This document shows positions 47,340 through 59,393 of a DNA stretch of 64,000 nt, piece by piece. This DNA is from Beroe forskalii. Its lineage: Eukaryota > Ctenophora > Nuda > Beroida > Beroidae. The number at the start of each line of letters is the position of its first letter. Within the stretch, counting starts at the first letter, position 1. The stretch covers positions 682,001 through 746,000 of the forward strand of contig WFMF01000047.1 of assembly GCA_011033025.1 (NCBI GenBank), in the 5' to 3' direction. The position numbers were made by a program, and so were the translations under genes. Under the pieces are notes generated by a model. It saw nothing but the letters and a program-made list of their open reading frames with translations. It was not told the origin of the DNA and ran no database searches.

Positions 47340-48117
47340 CCTTCCTATCTTAGTATCTATATAACAGGGTTAGCTAGAGTTAGGGTTAGCTAGGGTTAGG
47401 GTTAGCTAAGGTTAAGGTTAGCTAGGGTTAGGGTTAGCTAGGGCTAGGGTTAGTTAGGCAGGGTTTGCTAGGTCTTGGGTTAGCTAGGGAATGGGATAGG
47501 GTTTGCTTGGGCTTGGGTTATCTAGGGCTAGGGTTAGCTAGGGCTAGGGTTGCCCTGGGCTAAGGAAGGTCAGGGCTCAGCTTCAGTTAAGCTAGGGTTA
47601 GGTATAGCGAGGGTTAGGGATAGCTTGGGTTAGGGTAAGGGTTAGCTAGTGTTAGAGTTAGCTAGGGTTTTGGTTAGCTAGGGTTAGGGTTAGCTAGGGT
47701 TAAGGTTAGCTAGGGTTAGGGTTAGCTAGGGTTAGGGTTATCTAGGGTTAGGGTTAGAGTTAGATAGGGTTAGCGTTATCTAGGGTTAGGGTTAGCTAGG
47801 GTTAGGGTTAGCTATGGTTAGGGTTACCTAGGGTTAAGGTTACCTAGGCCTAGGGCTAGGGTTGGCTAGGACTAGGGTTGGCTAGGACTAGGGTTGCCTA
47901 GGGCTAAGGAAGATCAGGGCTCGGGTAAGCTAGGGTTAGGGTTAGCTAGGGTTAGGGCTAGCCAGCGTTAGGGTTAGCTACTAGGTTAGGGTTAGTTAGG
48001 GTTAGGGCTAGCTAGCGTTAGGGTTAGCTAATGTTAGGGTTTGCTAGGGTTAGGGTTAGCTAGGGTTAGCTAGGGTTAGGGTTAGCTAGGGTTAGGGTTA
48101 GGTAGGGCTTGGGTTAA
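47340..48117. repeat. Interstitial telomere-like array (GGGTTAGCTAGGGTTA)
   Basis: Degenerate 16-17 bp units combining TTAGGG with TTAGCTAGGG. The array resumes at 52849-52925 after the 4.7-kb element, which shows that element inserted into it. Confidence 0.9.
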
Positions 48118-48122
48118 GGATA

Positions 48123-48160
48123 CACAGTGGCTGCATTTTACGACAAAGCGAACAAATTAT
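48123..48160 (+). promoter_or_regulatory. Left end: CACAGTG - 22 bp - ACAAATTAT
   Basis: Heptamer 48123-48129, spacer 48130-48151, nonamer-like box 48152-48160. The box shares its first five bases with the RSS nonamer ACAAAAACC. Confidence 0.55.
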
Positions 48161-50544
48161 TTCCGCGGCGCGCGGACAATTTTACGACGTACGTACAGTG
48201 TACCGTGTTTGAAGGCACCTCGAAGAAATTCCTAAAAACTCACAGCAATGGGGTTTTTTGCATTGTTTAGAGGAAAGATAGCCCTATTCGATGTTTTTTC
48301 TCTCGTCTCCTAAGTCCATTCCAAAGCCGAGTTATCTCTCGATGAAAATGCGCGAAAATAAGGCTTTTTCATAGGGCCATAACTCAAAAAGTATTCAAAT
48401 GTCCATCTTGAAACCTTCGGCATATTAGAATTCAAGGCTTTATCTTTAATTTTATTTTTGGTTTGACAAGGCGAAACTAGGCGATCATATTCAAAATTGG
48501 CCGTCAAAATGAACACCCGAAAGATTTTTTTCGCCATTTCGCGTTTGCAGAAAGAGAGAACGCGCACAGTATAATTTTGCGCATTTTCTCTTTCCTGATT
48601 CGTACTACGATCGTTAAATCATATTCATATGGATAGCTCTAGCTGGATAATGGAAACAAACTTTGTCACATTATAATAACGAAACAGGAAATTAAATAAA
48701 CATATTCACCGTACAGACATCACAACGAAAAAGTTCAAATCATTATACTCTTATACTTTATTATAGCTTGATAAACAGATGACGTGGCATTTGGCAATTA
48801 AAATCGGCACTGGCCTGATCAGAGTAGGTTATATTCCTATATTCAGATATTCCTATTTGACACTGATAAGCACCACCGTCCTGCGTTAAAAGTTATGCGT
48901 TCGGCTTTCGATTGGTTAATAACTTATTGATCACTATTCACTCCTCAATTAATAGCTAAATAATTGGCAATATTTTATTACCTCAGTGCTGAATATTCAA
49001 ACCCGTCGTATTCCTATTCCCAACGACCCAACGTCAGCTTGCACCCGTTGCAACTGTCAACATTTCCTCGAACTCACTCTCAGTCTCATTAAACCGAAAC
49101 GCCGTACTTTTTAAAACGCTGTACCATGCACAGTTTCTGTCGTCGTTGAGGATTCCATGTTCGAGAGTGGAGAGACTGCTGCTGCCCAATCTCATGATCT
49201 CCAGCTTCCGTCCGAGATTTTCTGTCAAGGAAGTTCTGGAATCCCAGCACATCGACCAGTAACTTTCCAACATCAAGTTCAAGAAGTTCAGGAGCATAAC
49301 GGACTGAAAATAACTGAGCATAACGGCAGAAAACGTTAGAGTATAGGTATAATTGAGTATAATGATCCGACAGTCGAGTCAATTTCACAATAGCAAATAT
49401 GCTGTGATTGTGTGATAATGGATAAAATGATAGAATTAGAATAATCTGAACATTAATTTCAAAAGCTTAAAATCATTGTCTAGAAACGCTCGACGTTATA
49501 ATTATAAATTATTGACTCTATAGTCCATGAAGCCCTGGATCACACATGCAAAATTCTGATTCCGTACAATCCTATCTCGTCGCATTCAATTACAATAGAA
49601 ATGGAATTGAAAAAAACGTTAAAAATACCTACTGATCCAAAGTTTAGATAAGCTGCTCCTGTTATACTGGCTCAGGCTGTAGCGTGCCATTTCGTGATGC
49701 TTGTCCGAAGATCGTCAAAATTCTAACACCTGCGACCATAATTATAAATATGATATAAGTATAATCTAAATTCATTTATTGAAGATTGTATTAAAAACTA
49801 GAATGGTCATTAGAGTTGTGAATCTTGTCCAATGGTTATGGTAATCCATTAGTCGTACCAAAACGTACGTACAGCCTCCGACGATTGGTCTCAAATGTGC
49901 ATGGTCAAATGCATGATCGTGCTTGTGTACGAAATAAAATGTTGAAAGTTAGATCGTAAAAAAATAACCTCAGATAAAATAAAACCCAAACAGATCACTT
50001 TGAAGCTCCGAATCCGATATTGAGATTGCGTGTTCCACTTCCATATTTTAGGACTTAGGTATAGGTATTGTCATTTCCTGCGGAAAGTTAGGTCGGTTTA
50101 AAAGTTAAAATGGTTTAAAAAATTTGGTCTTATCACTATATCAGAACCAGTACCTACCCCATTTATAGAACGACTGATATAGGTAGTAGGTATTACTGAA
50201 TTAAAACATCCAGTCATGGTCAAAACGGCCTTTATATCATGTATACAGCATGATCTTGTTTAAAAATCCTGATTATAATACCTACAATTACAAATTTACT
50301 CGTTGGGAACAGCTGTTGCCACATTAAAATTAGAAGCCGGTCATTAACTATTATAAGTGTTAGGAATGCTGGTTATGAAATGGCTGGTCAAAAATTGCTG
50401 TCTGAAACGTATAGCTGAAACGGGATATGCGACTGAAAAACAACATATCAATTCTATGAAAATATGGCTGCAGACGCTTCTGACCCCTATAACATGAACA
50501 GAGAAGAGCGATGAAAATCACGCTCCTCCAAAGCTCCTCCAAGA

Positions 50545-50697
50545 GGCTAGCCACTCACAGCTGCCCAAAGCTATCAGGTGGGGAAAGTCTTGATGCTGAT
50601 TGGATGTTTGCATGGGGCTTCTTCTGCACTGGCTAGCCACTCACAGCATCCCAAAGCTATCAGGTGGGGGCCGTCTTGATGCTGAGTGGATGGGACG
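50545..50697. repeat. 86-bp-period direct duplication
   Basis: GGCTAGCCACTCACAGC begins at 50545 and 50631, each followed by CCCAAAGCTATCAGGTGGGG and GTCTTGATGCTGA.TGGATG. Confidence 0.85.
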
Positions 50698-52069
50698 ATC
50701 GAGAGTAAGGTAAACAATCAGATTGAGTGTAGCTAACACGTCAAAGAGAAATTCCAGGCCTGATGGGGTGATCTGATTACTAAAGTTTCACCTTTATTGT
50801 CTAATTAGTCAGTAGGATGAGATAGAAGCTGATCATACACGTCACGAATGATAGGCTGTTCAGAATTGCGTCACTCAATTGATTGTACTGGTAAATTTGA
50901 AGAATTAATGATGTCTCACCCCGTATTCTTGTGTGCAGCACATCCTTGCACTCGGGATGAAGAGGAAATGGCAAAATTTTCCCTTCCTCACGTGTAATGG
51001 CGGCTGATGGATCACGATTTTCTGCTATTCTCAGAACAAGTCTGTACTATGTTTTTTCTGGCAATGGCATCCGGGCCCCATTTCATGGAAATTTCTGTCG
51101 GCTGGTAATTTCTATTTACCACACAATTAGACATATCACAGGTAGGTGTTGCCTTTGAGAGAAATCTTGATGAATTTCAATTATAGTTAATGGATCAGTT
51201 TTTTAGGAAGGTAGGTTTGGTACTAAAATGCGAAATGATCGCGCGAAGAATTGTACGTCCGTTATTTGCGCGATGATTTTCCGCGCGATCGTACGTCTCA
51301 GGATTTAAGCTTTAAAAGTTTAAAGGATACCGATGGAGCAATAAGAAAGCATTGAGTATCTCTTTCTCACTCGTCACTCAAAGCATATAATGAGCATATC
51401 ATAAAATAGCTGTTCCTACTTTTGTACTGCAGGGAAATATAAACAATAACATTAGAACGGCAGAATTAGATGATGATCTAACACTAACAGTCACACTGAA
51501 ACTCATGGCTTTGAAGTCATGATAGCTGGAGGCGGAGCTGGGTGTTTCCTTACGCCAGACTACGGGAACCACAAAATATTTATGAAATTAAGGAGTATAA
51601 GGAATTGTCTGATTTCTTTCGAGGGAAAAGGGTGTATCAAAGTGGCAGATTCCAAACATTCAGTGGGAATATTGTTAAAATATTACGTACATCATTATAC
51701 GGCGGTACTTAATAATGTAGCCCAAGGTTTCGTACGATTATAAAATGCGGGAGTTTTGAAGCGGGACGTGTTTTGTATTTTCAAAGTGAAATAGAAATAT
51801 TTAATATGGAAAAGGCGGCACTGACACTTTTGAATTTGAATTCATCGCTCAAGATCATAATGCTGATGGATATGATTATGATTGATGCCGCTTAATGCTA
51901 TTGCTCGGCTCATTCATAATCTAAATCATGCTTGTTAACTATTAAACTGATAAAGGTATACCTATAAATGCACTGATTATGATAATTGTGAATTGTACAA
52001 ATAAGATATTTCTTGTGAATGCGAATCTATAGTTTTATAATAGTTATACAGACCCTGGTCCTCATGAAA

Positions 52070-52560
52070 ACCAAGATCCTAAAATACTGTGGCCGTGGTT
52101 AAGAGCAAAGTCCGAACACTTTGAAATAAAGATATTCGTTTATCAAGCACGGCACAATCGTCAAAAATTGAAAATCCCGGCAGCTTGAGGACTTCACCCC
52201 TGATATTTTAAAGGTTAAGCGTACCTAAAAACATTCCAGGTCCTTGTAAACGGTCTCGAGGATCTTGACTTAGCAATTTCAAACTTCAAGATCATATTCG
52301 AGGTCCTTATAAATGGACTCGCTCCAGGATTTGGCCTTCGTGACTTTTAAGGTATAAATTGAAAAAAGGAAATTCCACTTACAGGTCCTAATTTTAAATT
52401 CTAACCGAGGATTTTGCCTTTTCCAAAACGAATATAAAAGCTTAAAAGGTTAAAGGTTAACATTCCGGGTCCTTATAAATAGACTCGACGTTATAAACCT
52501 TTGCGAATATAAAGGTTAACATTCCGGGTTTTAATGATTTGAACGGATCCGAGGATTTCA
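52070..52560. repeat. Diverged short tandem repeat (GGTCCTTATAAATGGACTCG)
   Basis: Words AACATTCCGGGTCC, CTTATAAATRGACTCG and GAGGATTTTGCC recur irregularly 5-6 times inside the 4.7-kb element. Confidence 0.5.
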
Positions 52561-52816
52561 CTAGGCAAGCAGCAATTTACAATCACAATATTCAATCACA
52601 ATATTCAATGGTTGCATTCAGCATTGCAACGTAATTATCAAATTAAGAATCCGAAGTCTGAATTACGCGGCGGAATTCACACAAATTCAAAAAAATCAAA
52701 AATTGCCAAATTGTGACACCGCGCGGCACAGGCGCCGCGCAGTGTCACATTTGGCAAATTTTGCGCTGAATGTTTGCAAATTCTTTTTCGGAGCGCGCGA
52801 AATTCGCGATCGCGCG

Positions 52817-52843
52817 ATAATTTGTTCCTATGCAGCCACTGTG
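52817..52843 (-). promoter_or_regulatory. Right end: CACAGTG - 11 bp - ACAAATTAT
   Basis: Minus strand: heptamer 52843-52837, spacer 52836-52826, the same nonamer-like box 52825-52817. The spacer is exactly one helical turn (11 bp) shorter than at the left end. Confidence 0.55.
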
Positions 52844-52925
52844 GGATAGCTATGGTTAGGGTTAGCAAGGGCTAGGGTTAGCAAGGGCTAGGGTTAGTTA
52901 GGGCCAGGGTTAGCTAGGGTTAGGG

Positions 52926-53095
52926 TTAACAGGGGCTGCATAGGAACAAATTCTCGCGCGATGATGAATTTCGCGCGTTACAAAACAGTTTCCAAAACAG
53001 AAATTGCCAATTTCAAAATATTGTGACACACTGCCAACTGTGCGGGTGTGCGCGCACGCCGCGCAGAGGTCTGTCAATGCAGCTTAACAGCGTAC
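52926..53095. repeat. Solitary end fragment related to the 4.7-kb element
   Basis: GGGGCTGCATAGGAACAAAT followed by TCTCGCGCGA..GAATTTCGCGCG and TTGTGACACACTGCC matches the right end of the 4.7-kb element in the same outside-to-inside order, but the CACAGTG heptamer has become TAACAGG. It seems to be a decayed relative. Confidence 0.6.
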
Positions 53096-53873
53096 CGCTA
53101 TAGCAGCTAGGAACGCGTTAGGACTTGCGTTACTCCTCAGCTGTTACTTCTTCCACCAGTCTTCCAATTCTCAATAGCCTCTTCCACATTCAACTCTCAA
53201 AGTGGAAGAGGCTTTGAAGTATTGGATGACTTGTGGATGAGGCAAAAGTAACGCGGTATAACGCATTAATGCTCAGTTGTAGTCCAAATGATCGTTCGCA
53301 TTTTATTGTCATCTTGAAACGTTGCCATATCTAGAGTCTCTTTTCAATTCCAAATCCAAGCCGTTGCCTTTTTCCAAAGATTGTTTTTAATTACTTTCCA
53401 CAATCGTTCTTCGGCTAATCATACATTATTTTATGCTTTTTTGATATTTCATGCACTAGTGCAGTATCTCTCGTCCAGTATCTCTCGTGAAATTGGATAT
53501 AATCATGATCATGGGTTTTCCTCATACTCTCATAGTCATTCTGGTCATTACTTATACTATTTATCTATTTATAAAGAGCGTCCCATTTCAATTTCATGAT
53601 TGACTTTGCGTTTATATTTTTACTTTTATTTATATTTTACATCTTTAAACCAATTACATTTACAGCTACGTTGAGCTCTTGAGATGACTTTTTGCGTTTC
53701 AGTTGTACTGTTGAGATAGTCGCCTGTAATAAGTATTACTTAGAGTTGGAGTTTACTTGCTCAATCTCGATTTTGATTGTGTATTTTCAACTTTTTTCCT
53801 CATTTTGAATGAATATACAGTTCTAAATATATGGAATTTCTTGAAATATATTGTATTCGATAATATCATATGC
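53096..53873. other. No recognisable gene
   Basis: Contains one short hairpin (AGCCTCTTCCAC / GTGGAAGAGGCT, 53177-53213). Nothing else is supportable. Confidence 0.5.
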
Positions 53874-54924
53874 CAATAATTGGCGCTATCCCCGGCGGAG
53901 TCGACTCCGCGCGGACTCCGCTCGGACTCCGCGCGGAACCGCTCGGACTTCGGCGGACTCCGCGCGGACTTCGGCGGACTCCGCGCGGACTTCGGCGGAC
54001 TCCGCCAAAAATTTTCGCAGGCGGACATCGAAAGTCCGCCGCGGAGTTCCGAGCGGAACCGCGCGGACTCCGCCATTCCGAGCGGAGTCCGAGCGGACTC
54101 CGCCAGGCTCCGCCGCGGAGCGGCGGACAGTCCGCCGAGAATTTCTCTGCCGCGGAGTCCGAGCGGAGTTGACTCCGCCGCGGAGTCCGAGGCGGAGTCC
54201 GCCGCGAAATCCGAGCAGACTTGTCCGCCGCAGAGTCCGAGCGGACTCCGCCGCGGACTCCGCTTCTGTGGGGTCCGAGCGGACTCCGCTCGGACATGGA
54301 TTCCGCGGCGGACTCCGCCCGGCGGACACCGCCCGGCGGACACACCTGTATATTGTAAATCACAATTATAAATAGAGTGCGTTGTGTTTCGGATTCTAAT
54401 AATCTAAATAAGTGGCGAGGGTTTGGGTTTGGGTTAAGGTTTGGGTTGAAGTGTTTGAGTGACTGTTAGTGTTACCCTGACCCAAACCCGACCCTAAACC
54501 AAGCCCTTACCTAACCTGGGTTGTAAAAATTAAATACGTGCTAAAAATCGAGAAAAAAATACGGCGTATTGGATCCTGGAGAAAAATACGCGTTTTTTTC
54601 AAAAGTACTTGACAAGAAATGCCAACACCAGGTCTGAATGCGGAATGTGAAATGCGCAAAAAAGCACGCTCGAAGCGTGCTACCGAATTTATATTTGATA
54701 TCGTCATCATTTTGGGCGCAATATGCGACGTTTTTGCACACATTAAAATAAAAATTAATCATATTATTTAACTCACGGCCTGCAGTTCGCCTGATTTGAA
54801 ATCCAGTTTACGGAGTAGCCTCGTAACTTTTGCTCGGATGTTAAATAATATTGTTACTACACACTCTTTCGGTGTGGATTTTCAATATTCCACTCGGCTT
54901 CGCCTCGGGGAATATTATACTTAG

Positions 54925-55580
54925 AGATCAAATGTCGTACCCTGAGATCAAACGTTGTACCTTAGTACCTTGGGATCAAACGTCGCAGCGCCTGGAATCA
55001 GTTGTTATACTTAGAGATCAAATGTCGTACCGGCCTGAGATCAAATGTCGTACCCTGAGATCAAATTTCGTACCTTGGGATCAAACGTCGCAGCCTGGAA
55101 TCGGTTGTTATGCTTAGAGATCAAATGTCGTACCCTGAGATCAAATGTCGTAGCCTGAGATCAAACTTCGTACCTTGGGATCAAACGTCGCATCCTGGAA
55201 TCAATTTCTCTACTTAGAGATCAAATGTCGTACCCTGAGATCAAATGCGTAGTGTCGTACCCTGAGATCAAATGTCGTAGTGTCGTACTTTGGGATCAAA
55301 CGTCGCAGCCTCGAATCGGTTGTTATACTTGGAGATCAAATTTCGTACCCTGAGATCAAATGTCGTACCCTGAGATCAAATGTCGTACCCTGAGATCAAA
55401 TTCAAACGTCGTACTCTAGAGATGAAATGTCGCGCCGTGGAGATCAATTGTCGTACTTTTTGTTACTATCATTTTACAGTATGGGATGAAATGTCACACC
55501 CAGGGAGATCAAATGTCGTACTTTATGCCACTATCAATTTACAATAGCCTAAATGTAGAGATGAAATGTCGTATGTTGAG
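54925..55580. repeat. 20-bp minisatellite (GAGATCAAATGTCGTACCCT)
   Basis: Roughly 25-30 degenerate units, with variants GGGATCAAACGTCGCAGCCT and ATCGGTTGTTATACTTAGA that themselves recur in a higher-order pattern of about 100-120 bp. Confidence 0.85.
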
Positions 55581-56622
55581 ATGAAGTGTCACAGAGGGAC
55601 GCCTCGTGCACATTAGTGTACTAATTAACAGTCGGCTTCTCCTTGTGTGATTAGTACACTTATTGGCACTCAGCTTCACCTCGTGCAATTAAGCAATTAG
55701 TGCAGTAAACGACCGAGTTCAGGTTCTTAGGGCCAAATCGCACGGGGACAAAAATCGTGGAAACTTTCATTTCTCACCAAAATTCGGATTTTACCTATCG
55801 TGCGATTTCATTTTTTTAAGGCAACTTTTCGTGAGATCTGAAAACGTGGTGAGAAAAGTGGTGAAAAGTATCACCGGCCTCAGGAGAGGTGACAGTTTTC
55901 ACCACAATCGGTGAAATCTTTGTGGTGAAATCAAAACTCCGTCCGTTTTCAATATCGGTGAGATTTGTCACCACTGATCACGTGCAGTGACGAAAAGATC
56001 ACGCGCATGGTCACGTGATAGTGGTGGAAAGTTTCACGAAGGTACAAAAAACCAAAACGTACGGTAGCGGTGAGATGTAGCGTTGCAACACACGCAGTCA
56101 TTGACCAATCAGCGCGCTGCATTCCAAGAGTGCGGGAAACACAGTAACCAGCGGGAAACACAAATAATCAAATAGCATCAATCTTTTTAAATGTGTTTCG
56201 TTCACATCTCGCTATGCCTTCTCATTCCCATTTCTGTTGCGCTGCCACTATGCATTTTGTTTTTTCTCCTGTATTTTTTATCCTGTACAATTATGGCATT
56301 CCATTGAAGGTTGTGTTAATTCCGGCTGATTGATGTAGGAACTTTACTGTAACCAGGTATCGATGAATAATAAACATCCAGCAAAAATATGTGGCCAAGA
56401 ATAGACAAAAGTCGAATCAAATAGCAGAGAAAACAGTGAACTGCAGTGAAAGCAGTGATAGCAGCAGCTCAGTAAAGCAATCATTTCGAGAAAGTTAAAA
56501 TCATAATATGCAAGAAAGATATGTAAAAAGATACAAAACCAAAAAAGATAGAATGAAATACAATATCATGAAATAAAGTGTGGAATTTGCATTTGATTTG
56601 TGTTGATCAGTTGCATTGCCAT

Positions 56623-56636
56623 GTTGCCATGGTAAC
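56623..56636. promoter_or_regulatory. Perfect RFX X-box-like palindrome GTTGCCATGGTAAC
   Basis: Exact match to the symmetrical X-box. No gene is visible next to it, so function is uncertain. Confidence 0.3.
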
Positions 56637-57183
56637 ACATTCTTCGGAAATAGCAATAACTGAGAGTGAGTGAGAGCAATACGTCATTATCATTAGTAAC
56701 AATGGTGTATTACTTTTTTTCACACACGGAGGAGCGGAGGATAAATGTCGCCGGTGCAGTTTGGTACATTGTGCAATTACTATCCCGTGAGAAATGTAAA
56801 ATAGGCACTTAAAGTCATTGACTTACTATATTCAACCATATAGTAATTACGTCATTCTCACCTGTCTATTATTACTGTGCTGCAAAAACAGAGTTTCACC
56901 AAATGTAAATTCGCTCATTTTTACCCATTGCCTTTCATTATTTTGTATCTCTTTCCAAGTTCTGTTGTAACTGAGGCGTTTCACAAAGTGACATGCTACC
57001 AAGATTAATTCATTTTCTCCTTTGTTTGTTTTCCAATTATTGTTTGTACTTCCAAGATTGCTAGTGTTTCATTAACAGCATCTCAACACATTTTTAGCCA
57101 ATAGTCTTTCGATTGCAAGGCCTTTGAGATGGATCCATGCTTTGATTTGATTCGCCTTTAAAAATTTTCGTCCTCTACATAGG

Positions 57184-57725
57184 GGGGGGCGGTGTCACTG
57201 TCCCAATTGTCCCAAACTCAAGAAAAAGTAAATTGGGACAGGGACAATTGGGACAAATGGGACAGAGAAAATGGAACAACTGGGACTCAAAAAGTGAATA
57301 CGGACTGGGACAAATGCGACATTTGGGACAAATGGGACATTTGGGACAAAAGTGACAGAGACAACTGGAGCTCAAAATGACAGTGTTTTTGAGCGGCAGT
57401 TTAGTGTTTTTTGTCTCACAGCCTGTTACATAGTGGCACTTGCTGCATTGCAACTGCCGCTGTCTTTTTCCTATCATGGGTTTTGGGATAGGGAACATTT
57501 AACAACTGCAAACAAACACAACCAAAACTTGTACTTAGCATATGAATATAACTTTCATTTCAATGATAGAAAAACTTGGATCAATGTAAAAAATGATAAA
57601 TGACTGATTTTTTCAACTTTTTGTTTGTCCCAAATGTCCCAGTTGTCTCAATTGTCCCAAAAACCAGTCCCAAACTCAAAGAAAGTAAATTGGGACAGGG
57701 ACAATTGGGACAGTGACACTCCCCC
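57184..57725. mobile_element. Nested ~540-bp inverted-repeat element (GGGACAATTGGGACA words)
   Basis: Inverted ends GGTGTCACTGTCCCAATTGT / (right, reversed) GAGTGTCACTGTCCCAATTG, behind a G-run, flanked by CATAGG at 57178-57183 and 57726-57731. The repeat words TGGGACAAATGGGACATTTG generate the Cys-Pro-rich minus-strand frame 57175-57498, which is not a gene. Confidence 0.65.
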
Positions 57726-58771
57726 CATAGGCTTTTCCAGCCCCTTCGAGCCCTGCGTGCTACACGATGTATACTGTTTTGCAGTTGCAGTACATTTTGC
57801 TTTTTAATTCTGCGTATCAAATGGTTGTATTGCTGTGTATAGTCATGATGATGATGTATGATTCGAACTCGCATTTTAAGATGGGACATTTTAAGATAGG
57901 ACAGGAACTACCAATTACCATGACCCTCAGACAAAATTTACAATACATTGTTTTGCAAGCCAGCACTGATTTTGTGTTTCCATTTTGCGATGTTATTAGA
58001 AATTTGTTTCGAGCTTGGCTGTTCACTGGCATGATGTATGCAGTTTTGAATTGACAGCTTGACTGAAAATGCTCACTGGGCACTGTCTCGTACCATACTG
58101 CTGACTGGTCATCGATGGATACATTTTGATGCTCATGCCAGGCTGCTGACGGGTCACTGACTGCTACCAGACTGCTGACTGTACACTGGGTGCGTTGAGG
58201 ATGTGTTTGGGGTGCACACTGATTTGAAGGGTTTATTCAGGGTGCTTCACCTATTTCAGTAATTCAGCAGCCTGCAGTCATGCTCATTAACTCAGATGAA
58301 CTGTTTGATATTGGACCTGATCGGGATTTGAACCCACAACCTCCTGAGAACATTTCGGATGCTTTGCAATTGAGCTATCAAACATGCCATTTTATCCGCC
58401 GTTCGTTTTGGCGAAAAATAATATTTCCGTGATTTCGAGATCTCGGACGTGGCAAATTACACGGATATTTTGTTACGCCGTGCGTTTTCGCGAAAAATAG
58501 CAATTTTGGTGACAAATTACGTCGTGCGATTTGGTGCAATTTTGTTTCCGCGAAATGCATTGAAAAGCTGTCGCCGTACGTTTTGATCATTTTTATACCG
58601 GCGTGAAATATTCCGCCGTGCGATCTCACGAAATTTGGACGTGATAACTGACCTGGGCACATTTTTTCACGATTTTTGTCCCCGTGCGATTTGGCCCTTA
58701 GCCGAGGCCGAGACCGAGTTTGCATCGTCAAGGCCGGAGCCGAGGCCGAGGCCGAGTTCAACCGAGTTAAA

Positions 58772-59085
58772 TGGGTCAGTGGTGTAGTGGTATCGAGTTG
58801 AGCACAGGATCGAAAGATCCTGGGTTCGATTCCGGTCCAGCGCCACTGGGCTAAGGGTGAGAGATTCATCTTGAGCCTATGCAGCCCGACGGTTCACTCA
58901 GCCGAGCGTGCAGGAAACTGTACGGGAGGGTTAAATGAGGAGCTGCCCATTGCAGCGAAGTCTCGGGCGACGAAAGTATGGATTACACTTCCTTAACCGT
59001 CACTGGCTTGATTACACTTGAATCCTTCGATTCCTGTCATTGGCCGTACGGCTGTTGGAATAGAAGTAAAACCTTCGAAATGGAT
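58772..59085 (+). mobile_element. tRNA-derived SINE, copy 2
   Basis: A box TGGTGTAGTGG and B box GGTTCGATTCC lie in a ~72-nt tRNA-like head with an anticodon-arm-like stem (AGGATCGAAAGATCCT). The body is collinear with 23608-23925 and ends AAAACCTTCGAAA. AAATGG on both sides (58769-58774 region and 59079-59084) may be the target duplication. It lies inside the hAT-like element. Confidence 0.8.
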
Positions 59086-59393
59086 ATAACTTTCGTAAAG
59101 CTACAATTATATATTGCCGTGATTTTCTGTAAAAATATTTTAAAAGAATCTTTTGCCAATTGAATCGGTTAAATACATGATCAATTTCTTATGTTTAATT
59201 TTAATCCAGAGAAAATTTTAGCTTGTTTGATCCTAAAATTCAGCCTAAGTTTTGAAACAACACATGAAATTATGGCAATTAGCTTGGTATCAAACTCGGC
59301 AAAATGAAGCAAAATTTGGCCGAGACCGAGGCCGAGTTTGAAAAAAGGGCCGATTTTGGCCGAAGCCGAGGCCGAGTACTCGGTCGTTTACTG

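Larger units (their letters stand above)
48123..52843. mobile_element. 4.7-kb element with RSS-like ends (Transib/RAG type), non-autonomous
   Basis: Both ends are CACAGTGGCTGCAT in inverted orientation, flanked by GGATA at 48118-48122 and 52844-52848. CACAGTG is the heptamer of V(D)J recombination signals and fits the Transib terminal consensus CACWRTG; 5-bp duplications are typical of Transib/ProtoRAG. At the left end ACAAATTAT lies 22 bp from the heptamer, at the right end 11 bp. GC-rich CGCG stretches follow on both sides. Inside I see no RAG1-, RAG2- or Transib-like frame; small frames at 49034-49388 (minus) and 51519-51743 (plus) are unassigned. The interior also holds an 86-bp-period duplication (50545-50697). 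Confidence 0.7.
55730..58697. mobile_element. PIF/Harbinger-like element, 2,968 bp
   Basis: Ends GGGCCAAATCGCACGGGGAC with the exact reverse complement at the right, flanked by TTA at 55727-55729 and 58698-58700. A GG(G/C)CC start and a 3-bp TTA/TAA duplication are typical of PIF/Harbinger. Repeated GTGAAA/TTTCAC and GTGCGATTT words fill both ends. No transposase or Myb-like frame; the 163-residue minus-strand frame at 58378-58869 crosses the element end and is incidental. Confidence 0.75.
55703..59393. mobile_element. hAT-like element (own length ~0.7 kb) carrying nested insertions
   Basis: CAGTAAACGACCGAGT at the left and its reverse complement at the right, flanked by AATTAGTG at 55695-55702 and 59394-59401. 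Own sequence is 55703-55729 plus 58698-59393, rich in GGCCGAGGCCGAG words. hAT ends often begin CAG. No transposase. Confidence 0.8.

Noticed and set aside
49034-49388. Remnant RAG1/Transib transposase in the 4.7-kb element
   Set aside because: The two overlapping minus-strand frames of 95-99 residues show no catalytic-residue context or zinc-binding pattern I can recognise.
53753-54375. Six overlapping 100-196 residue Arg/Ser/Pro-rich frames
   Set aside because: They are open on both strands and in several frames because the CGGACTCCGCG words contain no stops; no domain and no start context.
57175-57498. Cys-rich zinc-finger-like protein (CPICPKC motifs)
   Set aside because: The Cys/Pro pattern is a translation of GGGACAAATGGGACA tandem words within an inverted-repeat element.
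58772-58845. Functional tRNA gene
   Set aside because: The tRNA-like head is followed by the SINE body also found at 23608, and the acceptor stem is poor.
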